From: Jaapia argillacea MUCL 33604
Lineage: Eukaryota; Basidiomycota; Agaricomycetes; Jaapiales; Jaapiaceae
NCBI GenBank assembly: GCA_000697665.1
Contig: KL197713.1
Coordinates: 760,894-824,893 of the forward strand
Length of the DNA stretch: 64,000 bases
Direction: 5' to 3'
The stretch's first letter is position 1; each line of letters starts with the position of its first letter. Positions 23,550 through 33,071 of this stretch are shown here, piece after piece. The position numbers and the translations under genes were made by a program. A model generated the notes under the pieces. The model was not told where the DNA came from, did not search any database, and saw only the letters and a program-made list of their open reading frames with translations.

Positions 23550-24635
23550 TCAATGGCCAAGGAGGGAGTCAAACGTGTCGGAGATTCTGGTCATTTTACT
23601 CTTGGGTCGGAGAGAGTTGTAATGCTGAATATCCAACCAGTTTCAGCAAAAGGATACAACAAGTGATGAGCATCCCACGTACCTCACCAAGCCCATACAT
23701 CCTTCGATGATAACTGATCCTCACAACACCCTTCTCGGTGATATCACCCGCCACTGGCGCTCCCACCGGATTGTGCACCACAACCGGTGGATTTCCCCCT
23801 TGCACCACATGTATCGGCACATTAAACACCCTCGCCAAGGCCAAGATCTCCGGCTCCCCACCCCATGCACCCGTATTCCTGATATCCGAACAGTATCTTT
23901 GGAATTCTGGTAGAGTCATCAGGCCGGCTGAGGTAGAGCCATAACCATCTTCTCCACCGGGAGAGGGTAGGAAAGGTAGGAAGTCGTCGGGATGGGAGTA
24001 GATGTAGTCTGCAGCGGCTGCGCGGATTGTTGCGAAATTGGCTTGGGAAGGGGGTATGATTTTGAGGAGGTTCAGTTGATCGGCGATGGCGGAGAAGAGA
24101 CAATGACCGTCCGGGTTTATCTATAGTATGATTAATCAATGAGGACGTAGTTCATACAGTAGGCAGCGAGGAAAGGGTGGCACTCGCATCATACATCTCC
24201 AGACCTAGCTCGTCACATACTCGGTTGATGGTAGCCTCTTCTTGTTTGGCTTCTGCTTGCAAGCGTGCCTCCTGCGCTGGGTCGCCTTCAGGAGTCTGCT
24301 CCATGAGGGCTGCAGCCTTCCTGGCCTAAGATATCTTCAGTACAACGACACTGTAAACATAGGAACCGCCACACCTGTCTCGCCTTGTAACGACTTTTAG
24401 CATCGGTTTTCGGGGGTGTGGGCGAAGGGGTTTGAGCAGCCTGGTTGAGGTGGATCTGATTCAAAACATTGGCCGACTCCTGTTGAACTGTCGAGTTCTT
24501 GGAATCTAATTGAGCCATTAACTCGTCCATGAGGCCGTCGTCGTCCATGGCTGATCCTGAGGGGGGTTGTGGAGATGCTTGGTTACTGGAAGGTGGGGAT
24601 AACATTTTCTTGAGTTTGTTGCGTTTGGAGCCCAT
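23550..24635 (-). CDS. OTU-domain deubiquitinase (OTUD6/Otu2-like)
   Basis: Cysteine protease that removes ubiquitin. Start at 24635 gives a basic N-terminus (MGSKRNKLKKMLSP), an acidic helical segment (DDDGLMDELMAQLDSK) and a charged helix (ARKAAALMEQTPEGDPAQEA) typical of the OTUD6 branch. The OTU domain begins with the catalytic block NPDGHCLFSAIADQL (Asp and Cys of the triad), continues with FATIRAAAADYIYSHPDDF and EILALARVFNVPIHVV, and closes with ISYHRRMYGLGE joined across an intron to HYNSLRPKSK, which supplies the catalytic His. The last exon runs to a TGA at 23550 and is not visible in the long open frame. Three short introns. Confidence 0.9.
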
Positions 24636-24754
24636 GGAGAAGTGCAGAAGACGAGGCTTGGATATTGTGAAGTGCGGAACCCTGCTGTGCTTGTGTGGAG
24701 AACGGCGTAATCCTCTGGAGTTGATCGAGGCAGAATTCCAAAAATAGTCGCCAA

Positions 24755-24784
24755 GATAAGATAAGATTCAAGTGATAAGATAAA
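24755..24784 (+). promoter_or_regulatory. Cluster of four GATA-factor sites
   Basis: GATAA occurs at 24755, 24760, 24774 and 24779, as two overlapping GATAAGATAA pairs set 19 bases apart. A fifth, reversed copy (TTATCT) is at 24914-24919. Fungal GATA factors (AreA/Nit2, white-collar and siderophore-repressor types) bind HGATAR, often as closely spaced pairs, so nitrogen, light or iron control of one or both flanking genes is plausible. Confidence 0.6.
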
Positions 24785-24928
24785 TAAATTGACCGTCGAT
24801 AACCTTGTCCTCCAACCCTCGGTCCGAGCCTCGTCCAACTGACCAGTTGTTCAGCATTTCTGTCCACACACCCAGCGGAGTCGGTGACCCGTCCCTACAA
24901 TTGTACCCCTGCTTTATCTTGGTCATGT

Positions 24929-24936
24929 ATAAATAG
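24929..24936 (+). promoter_or_regulatory. TATA box of the aldo-keto reductase gene
   Basis: TATAAATA lies about 120 bases before the ATG at 25054, a strong consensus match in a good position for a regulated gene. Confidence 0.55.
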
Positions 24937-25053
24937 TTGAGATACATGTCGCGATCGATATCTCTCGCCAGGTTCCTCCACTTCAGCCCGTACAGATCGA
25001 GTCCAAACCGCGGCATCGTATATTCTACTCTTCATACCACCAGCCGAAGAAAA

Positions 25054-26467
25054 ATGGCGCCTCATATCCCTTTGTTGTTTGTGAGCATTCTTTTTCACAA
25101 ATTTCTCTTCGTTTCTTGACTAGAACTCGGCCGCCTTCTAGGGTACGATGACGATGGGTGCCCCTGGGAAGAATGGTGTCCGCAATGATGACCTGAAGGA
25201 GTGTCAGGGAATCATAGACACCTTCTTTAAGTTTGGGCATCGAGAAATTGATACGGCGAGGATGTATGCCGAGGGAACGACGGAAGAGGTACGTCGGACC
25301 TGTGTATTGTCTTTGCAAGAGTTATGACACATTGAAGCTGACATCGGTCTTTCTCAAAGTACCTTGCACAACTAGATTTGAAGGATGCTACAATCGACAC
25401 CAAGTGATTTCCCTTCATTATGAACTTGATTTATTGGTCGCTTACAACTAACATATTCACCATAATAGAGTGTACCCATACAAACCTGGCGTCCACGAAC
25501 CTTCCTCCCTCCGCTCCCATTTCCTCGCTTCGCTCAAGGCATTGAACCGCAAAAAGGTTCGAGTCTTCTATCTTCATGCACCCGACCGCAGTGTTCCCTT
25601 TGAGGACACTGTCCGCGAAGTTAACAAACTCTACCAAGAGGGACTCTTGTACGTCCGCTAACTCTTGTCCGCCTTCGAGTCCTCTATCTGATGCGTGAGC
25701 CTTTGCAGTGAGATTTTTGGATTGAGTAACTACGCCGCTTGGGAAGTGGCCGAGATTGTCAGTATCTGCAAAGCGAATGGGTGGGTTCAACCAGGGATTT
25801 ACCAAGCGTACGTCTGCTCACTTTTTCGAACTGCAATGAAATGTTTGACACTGGTTTATAGAATGTACAACGCCATCACCCGAGCTATTGAACCTGAACT
25901 TGTACCAATGTGCAGGAAGTACGGGATTAGAATCGTCATCTATAATCCTCTCGCGTATGTACCCATTCCCAACCGCCTTACTCGAGACTGGAAGCACAAT
26001 TTGACTCCGGTTTTTTTTCATTCCAGCGGAGGGTTTTTCGCAGGGAAAGTCGCAAGCGTAGCAGATGAAGCCCCGAAAGGCGGCCGTTTCGATCCCAGTT
26101 CGCCTCAAGGACAGATGTATCGCAAGAGGTACCTTAACGAAGGATACTTTAAGGCGTTGGAGGTTATCAAATCTGTTGCTGTACGTCCTCCTTGTTGTAC
26201 CCTTGCCGACTACGATTGCTCATCTTGTAATTCTGGTTTATGCAGGACAAGAATAACCTCCGCCTAACAGAAATTGCCCTCCGCTGGGTCCAACACCACT
26301 CTCTCCTCATCCCCTCAGATGGGGTGATCCTTGGAGCCAGTAGTGCAGCTCAGTTGGTCCAAAACTGTGAAGATTCGGAGAAGGGACCGTTACCTCAGGA
26401 TGTTCTCGACGCACTTGATGAGGCGTGGAGTGTTGTCATGAGTAGGGCACCTACATATTGGAGGTGA
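25054..26467 (+). CDS. Aldo-keto reductase, aflatoxin-B1-aldehyde-reductase-like (AKR7 type)
   Basis: NADPH-dependent reductase of aldehydes and ketones with a TIM-barrel fold. The start at 25054 gives MAPHIPLLF, spliced to GTMTMGAPGKNGV. The catalytic Asp and Tyr lie in REIDTARMYAEGTTEE. The strand with the catalytic Lys is in the exon ending ATIDTK, and VRVFYLHAPDRSVPF supplies the His. Further family blocks are FGLSNYAAWEVAEIV, GIRIVIYNPLA, GGFFAGKV and the cofactor-binding DGVILGASSAAQL. The end AWSVVMSRAPTYWR matches AKR7 C-termini. Seven or so short introns divide it, including one at about 26180-26245. The promoter's GATA cluster suggests regulated expression. Substrate unknown. Confidence 0.9.
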
Positions 26468-27357
26468 GAGGTGGTTGAGGCCTGGGAAGTATTGGGGATT
26501 GTATGAGTAGTTCGTATGGATATGCCGTTCAATGTGAGGGTTGTGACAGTGGTTTTGAATGCTATTCTGCTGGACCACGGGCGTTAATCCTGGAAAAACT
26601 GAAGTTCTCGATACCAATATGTGACACTCTTCTTCAAGCGCGGGAGCCAGACTCGGACACGCAACTGGTTTGGTTTGAAAATATCTCGGAGGGAGGGGAA
26701 CGATCTGGCGAAGGCTCGCCCCAAAGAAGGTCATATTCCGTGCGTAGCAAGGAGATGTCTTAAACATACTTACCGGCAGATGAGAGATTCTCTTCCATTG
26801 TATTAAACTTTCCTATCGCCCATACTACTCACGAGCCGAAGGATTTCAAAAACCCGAGCAAATTTTTGATTCGAAAAACTCGTCGGAAATGGGGCTCATC
26901 CATTGACGGGACACGGGCGGAAATGAAAGACACGCTGTACATACAGGCCTGCGTAGACACACATACGCCCACCCCCAGCGATTCATAACTTAAGCGCTGG
27001 ATTGAGTGCTGCGCCTGAAAATTTCTTGCCAGCTGCGATGCCTCGACCTTTGGGATAGTTGGGTGTGCACTGCTGAGACTCCACATGACCCGGCCAATTT
27101 CTTGCTCGGTTGTTTGATAAAAGCGCGGGGATGTCTGAGCGTCTGAGCAAACACGATGCCGTCGGAGGTGCAAAGGAACACTGCAGACAAGGAAAGTGCC
27201 ACGCACAGCCACGCAGATTGCAGATCTTTGTCGATCGGAGTCAACTGCCAAACTCGTCAGTCTCCAGATCTTATCCCTTCATCACTCGCACCATTATTAT
27301 CTCTTCTACTCTTCCTCCATTACCCTGCCTTCCGAAACCTAGGAACTGACAACGAAT
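26468..27357. other. Intergenic region
   Basis: About 890 bases between the reductase (+) and the ARM-repeat gene (+). Open frames on both strands are short and have no family support. I see no RNA gene or TATA box that stands out. Confidence 0.4.
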
Positions 27358-30186
27358 ATGATGAATGGATTGAAACCGCTGCTAGATCCCTCTACTTCTC
27401 CGCTGAAACTGGCTGAATTACTCGCTGAGTTGCCGGCAGAAACCGACGATCAGTGGCTTGCCGTTGAGACCACCGCGCAGGCCTTGGCCAACGGGTTGAG
27501 ATTGAAGGATGGACAAGGCGAGTTATTTCTTTCAGCGAGGACCAGAAGGGGATCATCAAATAGGGCCAATATATGTATACTAGCGCCCTTGGCTGAGAGG
27601 CGCCAAGGCGCTCTGGTGGCAAGTCGGCCGTCCATTGTTGGCGTGCTTAGCTTCTTGTGACCTGAGTAGCTAGTCTCACTTGGTGGAGATATCCATTCTG
27701 TCCGCCATCTTCTGTGGATCCATTTGTTTCATGTGGCGCTGAATTCTTACACTTTCAAATAGATACCCGTACAACACTCGGGAAGACAACCCTACCACGG
27801 ACCTTAACCTCGCTCCTGAATACTAGTAGTGGTACATCGAGCCAGCCGAGGACGAGCGCGATATTCGAGATTCTCAGGGTTGGAGCGAACTTATGCGTCG
27901 ATCATGGTACGTTTTGCTTAATAAATGCCTTCCGGTAGCTGCTGAAAATATGCAGATGAAAATCGAAGCCTCTTACTTGACGCTGGCTTCCCTCAAGCGG
28001 TTTTGTCGCTGCTTGAAAGTTATGCAGACTTGATATCGCCCACTAGGCCGTATTCTGAACCTCTCCCCCTCTCCCTCCTCGACCTTAAAGTTGTCAGGAC
28101 GGCCATCGGCGTCCTTCTGAATGCTAGTATTGGTCATGGTCAGTCACTAAATTCAAAATCGGTCGTTCCAGGGTGCTGATTTCAGTCCAGATGCTGTCAA
28201 ATCCAGATTGATATCCCTCGAAGCTGCAGTGACCGTTCTCCGCTTATCCTCGGCGATTTACCCCTCTGGATCCTGGTTAACTGCACAGCCGGAGGCGGAT
28301 GCCTCAGAAGCCGCGGTTATCGAGTCTTGGAACCTGCGGAGTAGCCTTTCGAATTGGTCTTGGAGGGTTATTGGGGAATTGAAGGACGATCGTGAGTCCG
28401 AGGTCATCCTGCCTCAATGCTGGGTTAATATGTCCTTTAAATAGCCCAACAGACATTCTCTTCGGATCTTATTCCTGTCATTGTCTGCCCTCTCCTATCT
28501 TTCATCCCTCCGTATGCGTCCCCTTCGGGCATATTTTCTGGGCCAGATGTATCGGCCCTCCGCCGCACGCTCCTCCAAGCCGATTTTGCAGCATTGGAAG
28601 AGTCCTGCAGTCTGATCGAATCAATGACCCTCGATGTCTCTGATATCCGGCTGTCTCTCGCTCGACGAATTCCTAATCCCTCTGACCCGCAAGGCGCGGA
28701 TTGTCTCTCAAATATCCTAACATTCATAGAACACGCCGCGTTTCCTCCCCTCTGGTCTTCTGATATATCAGCGGAGGAGAATAGGGCGAGGGAAAGGACA
28801 TTCGGGTTTTGCAAAGCGGCCTTGATTAAAGGTGTTGTTGAAATCGCAGGTGAGGAGAAGAACGAGGATGTATTATGGGAGGAAGGTGGTGGAGAATTTA
28901 TCCAAAGAATGGTCGGTTGGATCAACAAGTACAAAGATCTTAGTGGGTCGAATATAAGGGATGACCTGATTATTTGTGCTACTCTCAGTCTGGGTAATTT
29001 GGTGAGGCAAGGTAAGCCGTACGACTCAATTCATCCAGAGCGAGAAGACACTGACGGAACGATAGATGTCCATTCCTCCGCTATCATTCGGCCACCAATT
29101 GCTCTGGCACCTACACTGGCTGAGTTGCTTCAACCTGAAGCCGATATCAAGGTTAAGCATGGGATCGTGGGCCTGTTAAAGAATATCGCTCAATTCCCAG
29201 CCAATCGAGGGCCTCTTGGCGAATCTGGCATCATTCGTCGCCTCATTGCTTCGGATCTATACGCAGAGAAGTCTGATATCGCAGAGACTGTCGAAGTATC
29301 CGCGATTGGGGTTGCGAAACACCTCTGCAATGGCAACGGTTAGTCATCATCTGCATCGGAGGACGAATATTAAAAGTATTAATCCCCTGCAGTGGATAAT
29401 TGTATTGCTCTCGTCGAATTGTCTGACGACGAACGTAATCCGTCGTCTGGATTGGACCGGATAATTGCCCTTGTCCAGAGAACCGACGCTGTCACGATCA
29501 AGAGCGAGGGAACTCGGGTTCTTGTGAACGTTATCAAGACGCTGTGGTCCAGCGACGGGTCCGCGGGTGGTGATGAGCAGCGAGCAAAGAAACGTCGTGA
29601 GGCTATGCAAGCCGTAGTAAACCCTTCCAGTGCTGCTGCTTTGGCGCAACTCGCTGGTCGCAGTCGGAAATACCCACTTTTGGTAAACGAGGCTGTCGTC
29701 GCTCTGTCACTCATCAGCATGCATGCCAGCGGCGGTGAGTGTGATCCTCTGGTCCGGAGAACTATCGATGATTTGACCATTCGATTACATCTAGGCAAGG
29801 TTGTTCTTGACGCCATCATGAACACTCTCCCTCGTGAAGCTGCTGCCCCCACACCAAAGTCAAGCATCCCTTCGATCTCTTCACCTGGTTCCGTCTCCTC
29901 TCCAGCTGTTCGACACCCAGCCCGCGCGTTGGATATGCTTGTGACCGTTCTGAAAAACCTGGACACCCGCTATCCTTTCCCACCCGAGGTTCGCGCCAAT
30001 GTCTGTGCATTACTCGGCCAGTTGGGCAGAAAGGGAGTTGTGAAAGACGAAGACAATCGAGCGCCGGACCTTCAGCAGGTTAAGGACGCCACGAGGAGTG
30101 CATTAGAGGCTGCTGCTAGTATCGCAGACCAGGAGGTCTTGAGCAATGCAGCCAAGAAGGCGTTGGAAACATGGGGGACAGCTTAG
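27358..30186 (+). CDS. ARM-repeat protein, SmgGDS/RAP1GDS1-like (tentative)
   Basis: Large armadillo-repeat solenoid, start at 27358 (MMNGLKPLLDPSTSPLKLAE), at least seven exons, end at 30186. ARM-type helices are clear in DDLIICATLSLGNLVRQ, IKVKHGIVGLLKNIAQFPAN, RGPLGESGIIRRLIASDLY, EGTRVLVNVIKTLW and YPLLVNEAVVALSLI. The order and wording of the central repeats resemble SmgGDS (RAP1GDS1), an atypical exchange factor and chaperone for small GTPases with C-terminal prenylation signals. The region 27540-28200 is broken into small exons I could not define with certainty. The C-terminal part ends in a last repeat (ASIADQEVLSNAAKKALETW). The ARM fold is sure; the GTPase link is an inference from family resemblance. 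Confidence 0.75.
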
Positions 30187-30483
30187 GAGATATGCACATT
30201 TTAGCAACGATAGCACATAGTGTAGCTTCCTTGACACGACTTGTATCCGGTGTCGATACCATCTTCACAGACCTGTGGAAATTGGTTAATATCATTGCAG
30301 GAGCGTCGCGCACCCTGTACGTCACGTTGTAGTCACACTCCGTTAAGCATGACGAGACGCGTTCTCGGTAACGAATTGCCGACGTGCGAGTGTTATCACA
30401 CAGACAATGCTCGCGCCCTCGTCCTTGTCGGGAGTTGGCCCTCCTACAACTCCTGAACTTTACGTACCGCTCTCCACTGGATC

Positions 30484-31778
30484 ATGACGACCATTACTGT
30501 CGAGATCTCTCAAGGAATTGCCACCATCACATTGAACCGTCCCCAAAGCCTCAATGCGTTGATGCCAGAAGGTTTGCTGATGCCGTCTGCATTACGATTT
30601 TCGCTCATGATGCGTCTGTAGATTATACCTGCTTTGCGGATACCTTGAGAGAGCTCGATAGGAGAGACGACGTCTTGGTGACCGTGTGGCAAGGCACGTA
30701 CTGACATCGGTTAATAGTTCTTCCTGCGTCTGATTCCTACCAGCTACGGGGAAGTGGTTCTGCGCGTAGGCTTTTCCCTGCCTGTGGTAAATCATGTCCA
30801 CAGCTGAATTTGCTACTTCAAAGGGGAACTAATGTCAGGGCCAATACCCATGTGGAGGTCTTGGATACCGTTCGAGATCAATTTTACCACCGTGTTGCCA
30901 GGACTAGTACCGACTGTGGAAGAGCTGTATGACATTCCGACCAGGTAGCGAGATGATCCCGTTCTCATAAATAAATTCTTAGTTGTATACCCACCGGAAG
31001 ATCCTAGTCGCGGCGTTAAACGGGCCTGTCATGGGTGAGTGCTACACTTTACTCTTGATTATGAACTCGAACTGACTCCATCGACCGACAATTTTCCAGG
31101 AATTGCTGCTGGTTTGTGCTTCGTGGTGTGTCCTACGATCCATCTGATAGTCTTCAGCGTTCCTGGGCCACTTTGACTTTATCTACTGCATGCCAAATGC
31201 TTGGCTTTCGGTCCCATTCACCTTTCTGGGTAAGTTTTTCAAAATTCCGATGCTAACACTTGGCTGAGATCTTGTTAACCGTCTTCAGGGATTGTCACCG
31301 AAGGAGGGTCAAGCGTTAGCTTCGTCAACCGAAGTAGGAGCATCCAACTCATCCCACGTTTCTCCTATCTGACCTTTTCCATCAGTGGGCCTTGCCAAGG
31401 CGAATGAAGTGCTCATTTGGGGCAAGAAGAAACAGGCGGGAGAGTTGCTCAACTGCGGTTTCGTGAAGTACGTCCCCCGCAAACCCTCCTCGCTCACCCA
31501 TTAATCACTTCCCCTGTAACAGCGAAATCTTTCAGGCCCAGTCCGTCGAATCCTTTCATTCCGCCGTGCGGACAAAACTCTTGGATGAATTGGCGGGCCT
31601 GGACCCTACTGCTCTACTGGCGGTGAAGAAGTTGTTGAAGGAGGGGTTGAAAGATAAGAGTGACCCAGATGCTGTGAATCTTCGTGAAAGTTATGAGCAG
31701 GCAGAGAGGTTCGCTAGTGGGATACCAACGGAGCGCTTTGCCTTGATCGCAAGGAAGGAGATCCGACACAAGTTGTAG
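30484..31778 (+). CDS. Peroxisomal delta3,delta2-enoyl-CoA isomerase-like protein (crotonase fold)
   Basis: Enoyl-CoA hydratase/isomerase superfamily. It probably moves double bonds during beta-oxidation of unsaturated fatty acids. Starts MTTITVEISQGIATITLNRP. Mid exons give TGKWFCA joined to GTNVRANTHVEV, the first oxyanion-hole block, then LYTHRKILVAALNGPVMG joined to IAAG, the second. TFLGIVTEGGSSVSFVNR carries the Glu expected as the catalytic base of Eci1-type isomerases, in place of the hydratase pair. It continues with GLAKANEVLIWGKKKQAGEL and ends RKEIRHKL. The last three residues, HKL, fit a type 1 peroxisomal targeting signal. About eight small introns, several near 50 bases. Isomerase rather than hydratase is inferred from the single Glu block. 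Confidence 0.87.
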
Positions 31779-32348
31779 GAGGTTGTCGATCTCGTAACTA
31801 TCACTTGGATGTATTCTGTGCGTGCTCAAATTACATTGTGACACGACTCTCGTGTTGCTCTTCCCCCTCCCTCATCAAATCAGATATTAGATATTCGATT
31901 CCTTCGCATCTACTCGGTTGATCACCGTACCACTAAATCCGACATAGACAAGCATAGACATCGTTCCGGAGTTCATTCCATTCCATGGATTAGGTCGCAC
32001 CGACAGATGCTTCTCCCAGGTCCACATGAGTATCGGGAACCGCCTTCCTGAGACTCGAATCAATAGTTGGGTGCAAGCTCGCTGCTCGGCGGAGAGGGGC
32101 CGCTTGACCGAGACTTAAAGGACCCACAAAACCGACGTGACTTAGCGGCAATATTCTTATTGTCCCCAAGGGAGTACAAAAGGACGCATGGGTGGCGTGC
32201 CAGATGTTCTGTTTATAATCCCCTTCGTGTCCGAAACCAACCACTCATCAGTCTCGCGACCTCAGGTTGAGGCTGTAGACGTGTGAGTCATATGCCCCCC
32301 CCCCCTGCACCGAGCTGACCGACTCATTTGCATCCCAGAAGCTCTAAC
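31779..32348. promoter_or_regulatory. Upstream region of the Nudix gene
   Basis: About 570 bases. It contains a likely leader intron at 32283-32338 with GTGAGT donor, CTGAC branch sequence and CAG acceptor ten bases before the ATG. The intron holds a run of eleven C at 32295-32305. An ATG at 32188 opens a frame that would splice in phase to the main ATG, so a 35-residue N-terminal extension cannot be excluded. Confidence 0.5.
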
Positions 32349-32891
32349 ATGGCATCTTCGACCCATCCTTCGACCCAGTACTCCAGCACTGACTTCGTTG
32401 TCTCGGCTGGGTCGGTCATGTTTTGACGGTCGTCCAAAGCAGGAAATTGGGAGATATGTCTGCTTTATGAGAAGAAAAAAGGAGAATGGCTCCTACCCAA
32501 AGGCCGGAAGGATTGTGGGGAATCGATTGAGAGCGCAGCTGTCCGCGAAACTTTCGAAGAGACGGACTACCCTTGCGAGCTCCTCCCCTGTCGTATGCCC
32601 ACAAGAGCGCCTGTTCCAAGATCATCCACACCAGACATCGTGCAGACCTTGGAGAGGATCTCCGAGCCAATCACCGTGACGGTCCGTCATCTGGGAAATA
32701 AGGGACTCAAGATCATATGGTGGTTCACAACTTGCGTCAAAATGGACCAGGAGCGGACGGTAGGAACTCAGATGGAGAACGAGAGTTTTGATTCACGCTT
32801 CTTTGACGCAGACGAGGCAGTCTTGAAGTTATCCTTCGAGGGCGATCGAGAAGTGGCTGCGCACGCCTTGGCGATAGTGAGGTCAAACTGA
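32349..32891 (+). pseudogene. Nudix hydrolase gene with in-frame stop at codon 26
   Basis: Nudix-family (nucleoside diphosphate-X) hydrolase fold. From the ATG at 32349 the frame reads MASSTHPSTQYSSTDFVV then SAGSVMF, then a TGA at 32424-32426. The same frame continues unbroken to 32891: NWEICLLYEKKKGEWLLPKG, then the Nudix box GRKDCGESIESAAVRETFEE. The box should end with a Gly two residues after the Glu pair; here that residue is Asp (EETDYP). KIIWWFTTCV and a charged helix (EAVLKLSFEGDREVAAHAL) follow. Upstream coding sense (DFVVSAGSVMF is the expected first strand) and downstream sense together mark a single gene with a nonsense codon. No GT in the upstream part has the phase needed to splice it out to the CAG at 32438-32441. 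A sequencing error, readthrough or true decay are all possible. Confidence 0.7.
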
Positions 32892-33071
32892 GAGGTAGGA
32901 AGCTTCATGACATGTATCCCACTTAACATCGACCAATTAATTTTATAATCTACAGCAGGGTACAACATGAAATATAAAGGGGCCTATGAGGATTACAGTA
33001 CAACGAACGAGAAAACATGTCTTATACACTTAGGGTACTCGCAGCCGCTCCAGCCTGTCGATTGAAGTGAC

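Larger units (their letters stand above)
24636..25053. promoter_or_regulatory. Divergent promoter, OTU protease (-) / aldo-keto reductase (+)
   Basis: About 420 bases between divergent starts. It carries a tight group of GATA sites and a TATA box nearer the reductase, annotated separately. Confidence 0.6.

Noticed and set aside
32377-32441. Intron from GTACTC to AAAGCAG that would remove the Nudix TGA
   Set aside because: The donor is phase 2 while the acceptor needs phase 1 to reach the Nudix frame, and it would delete the conserved first strand.
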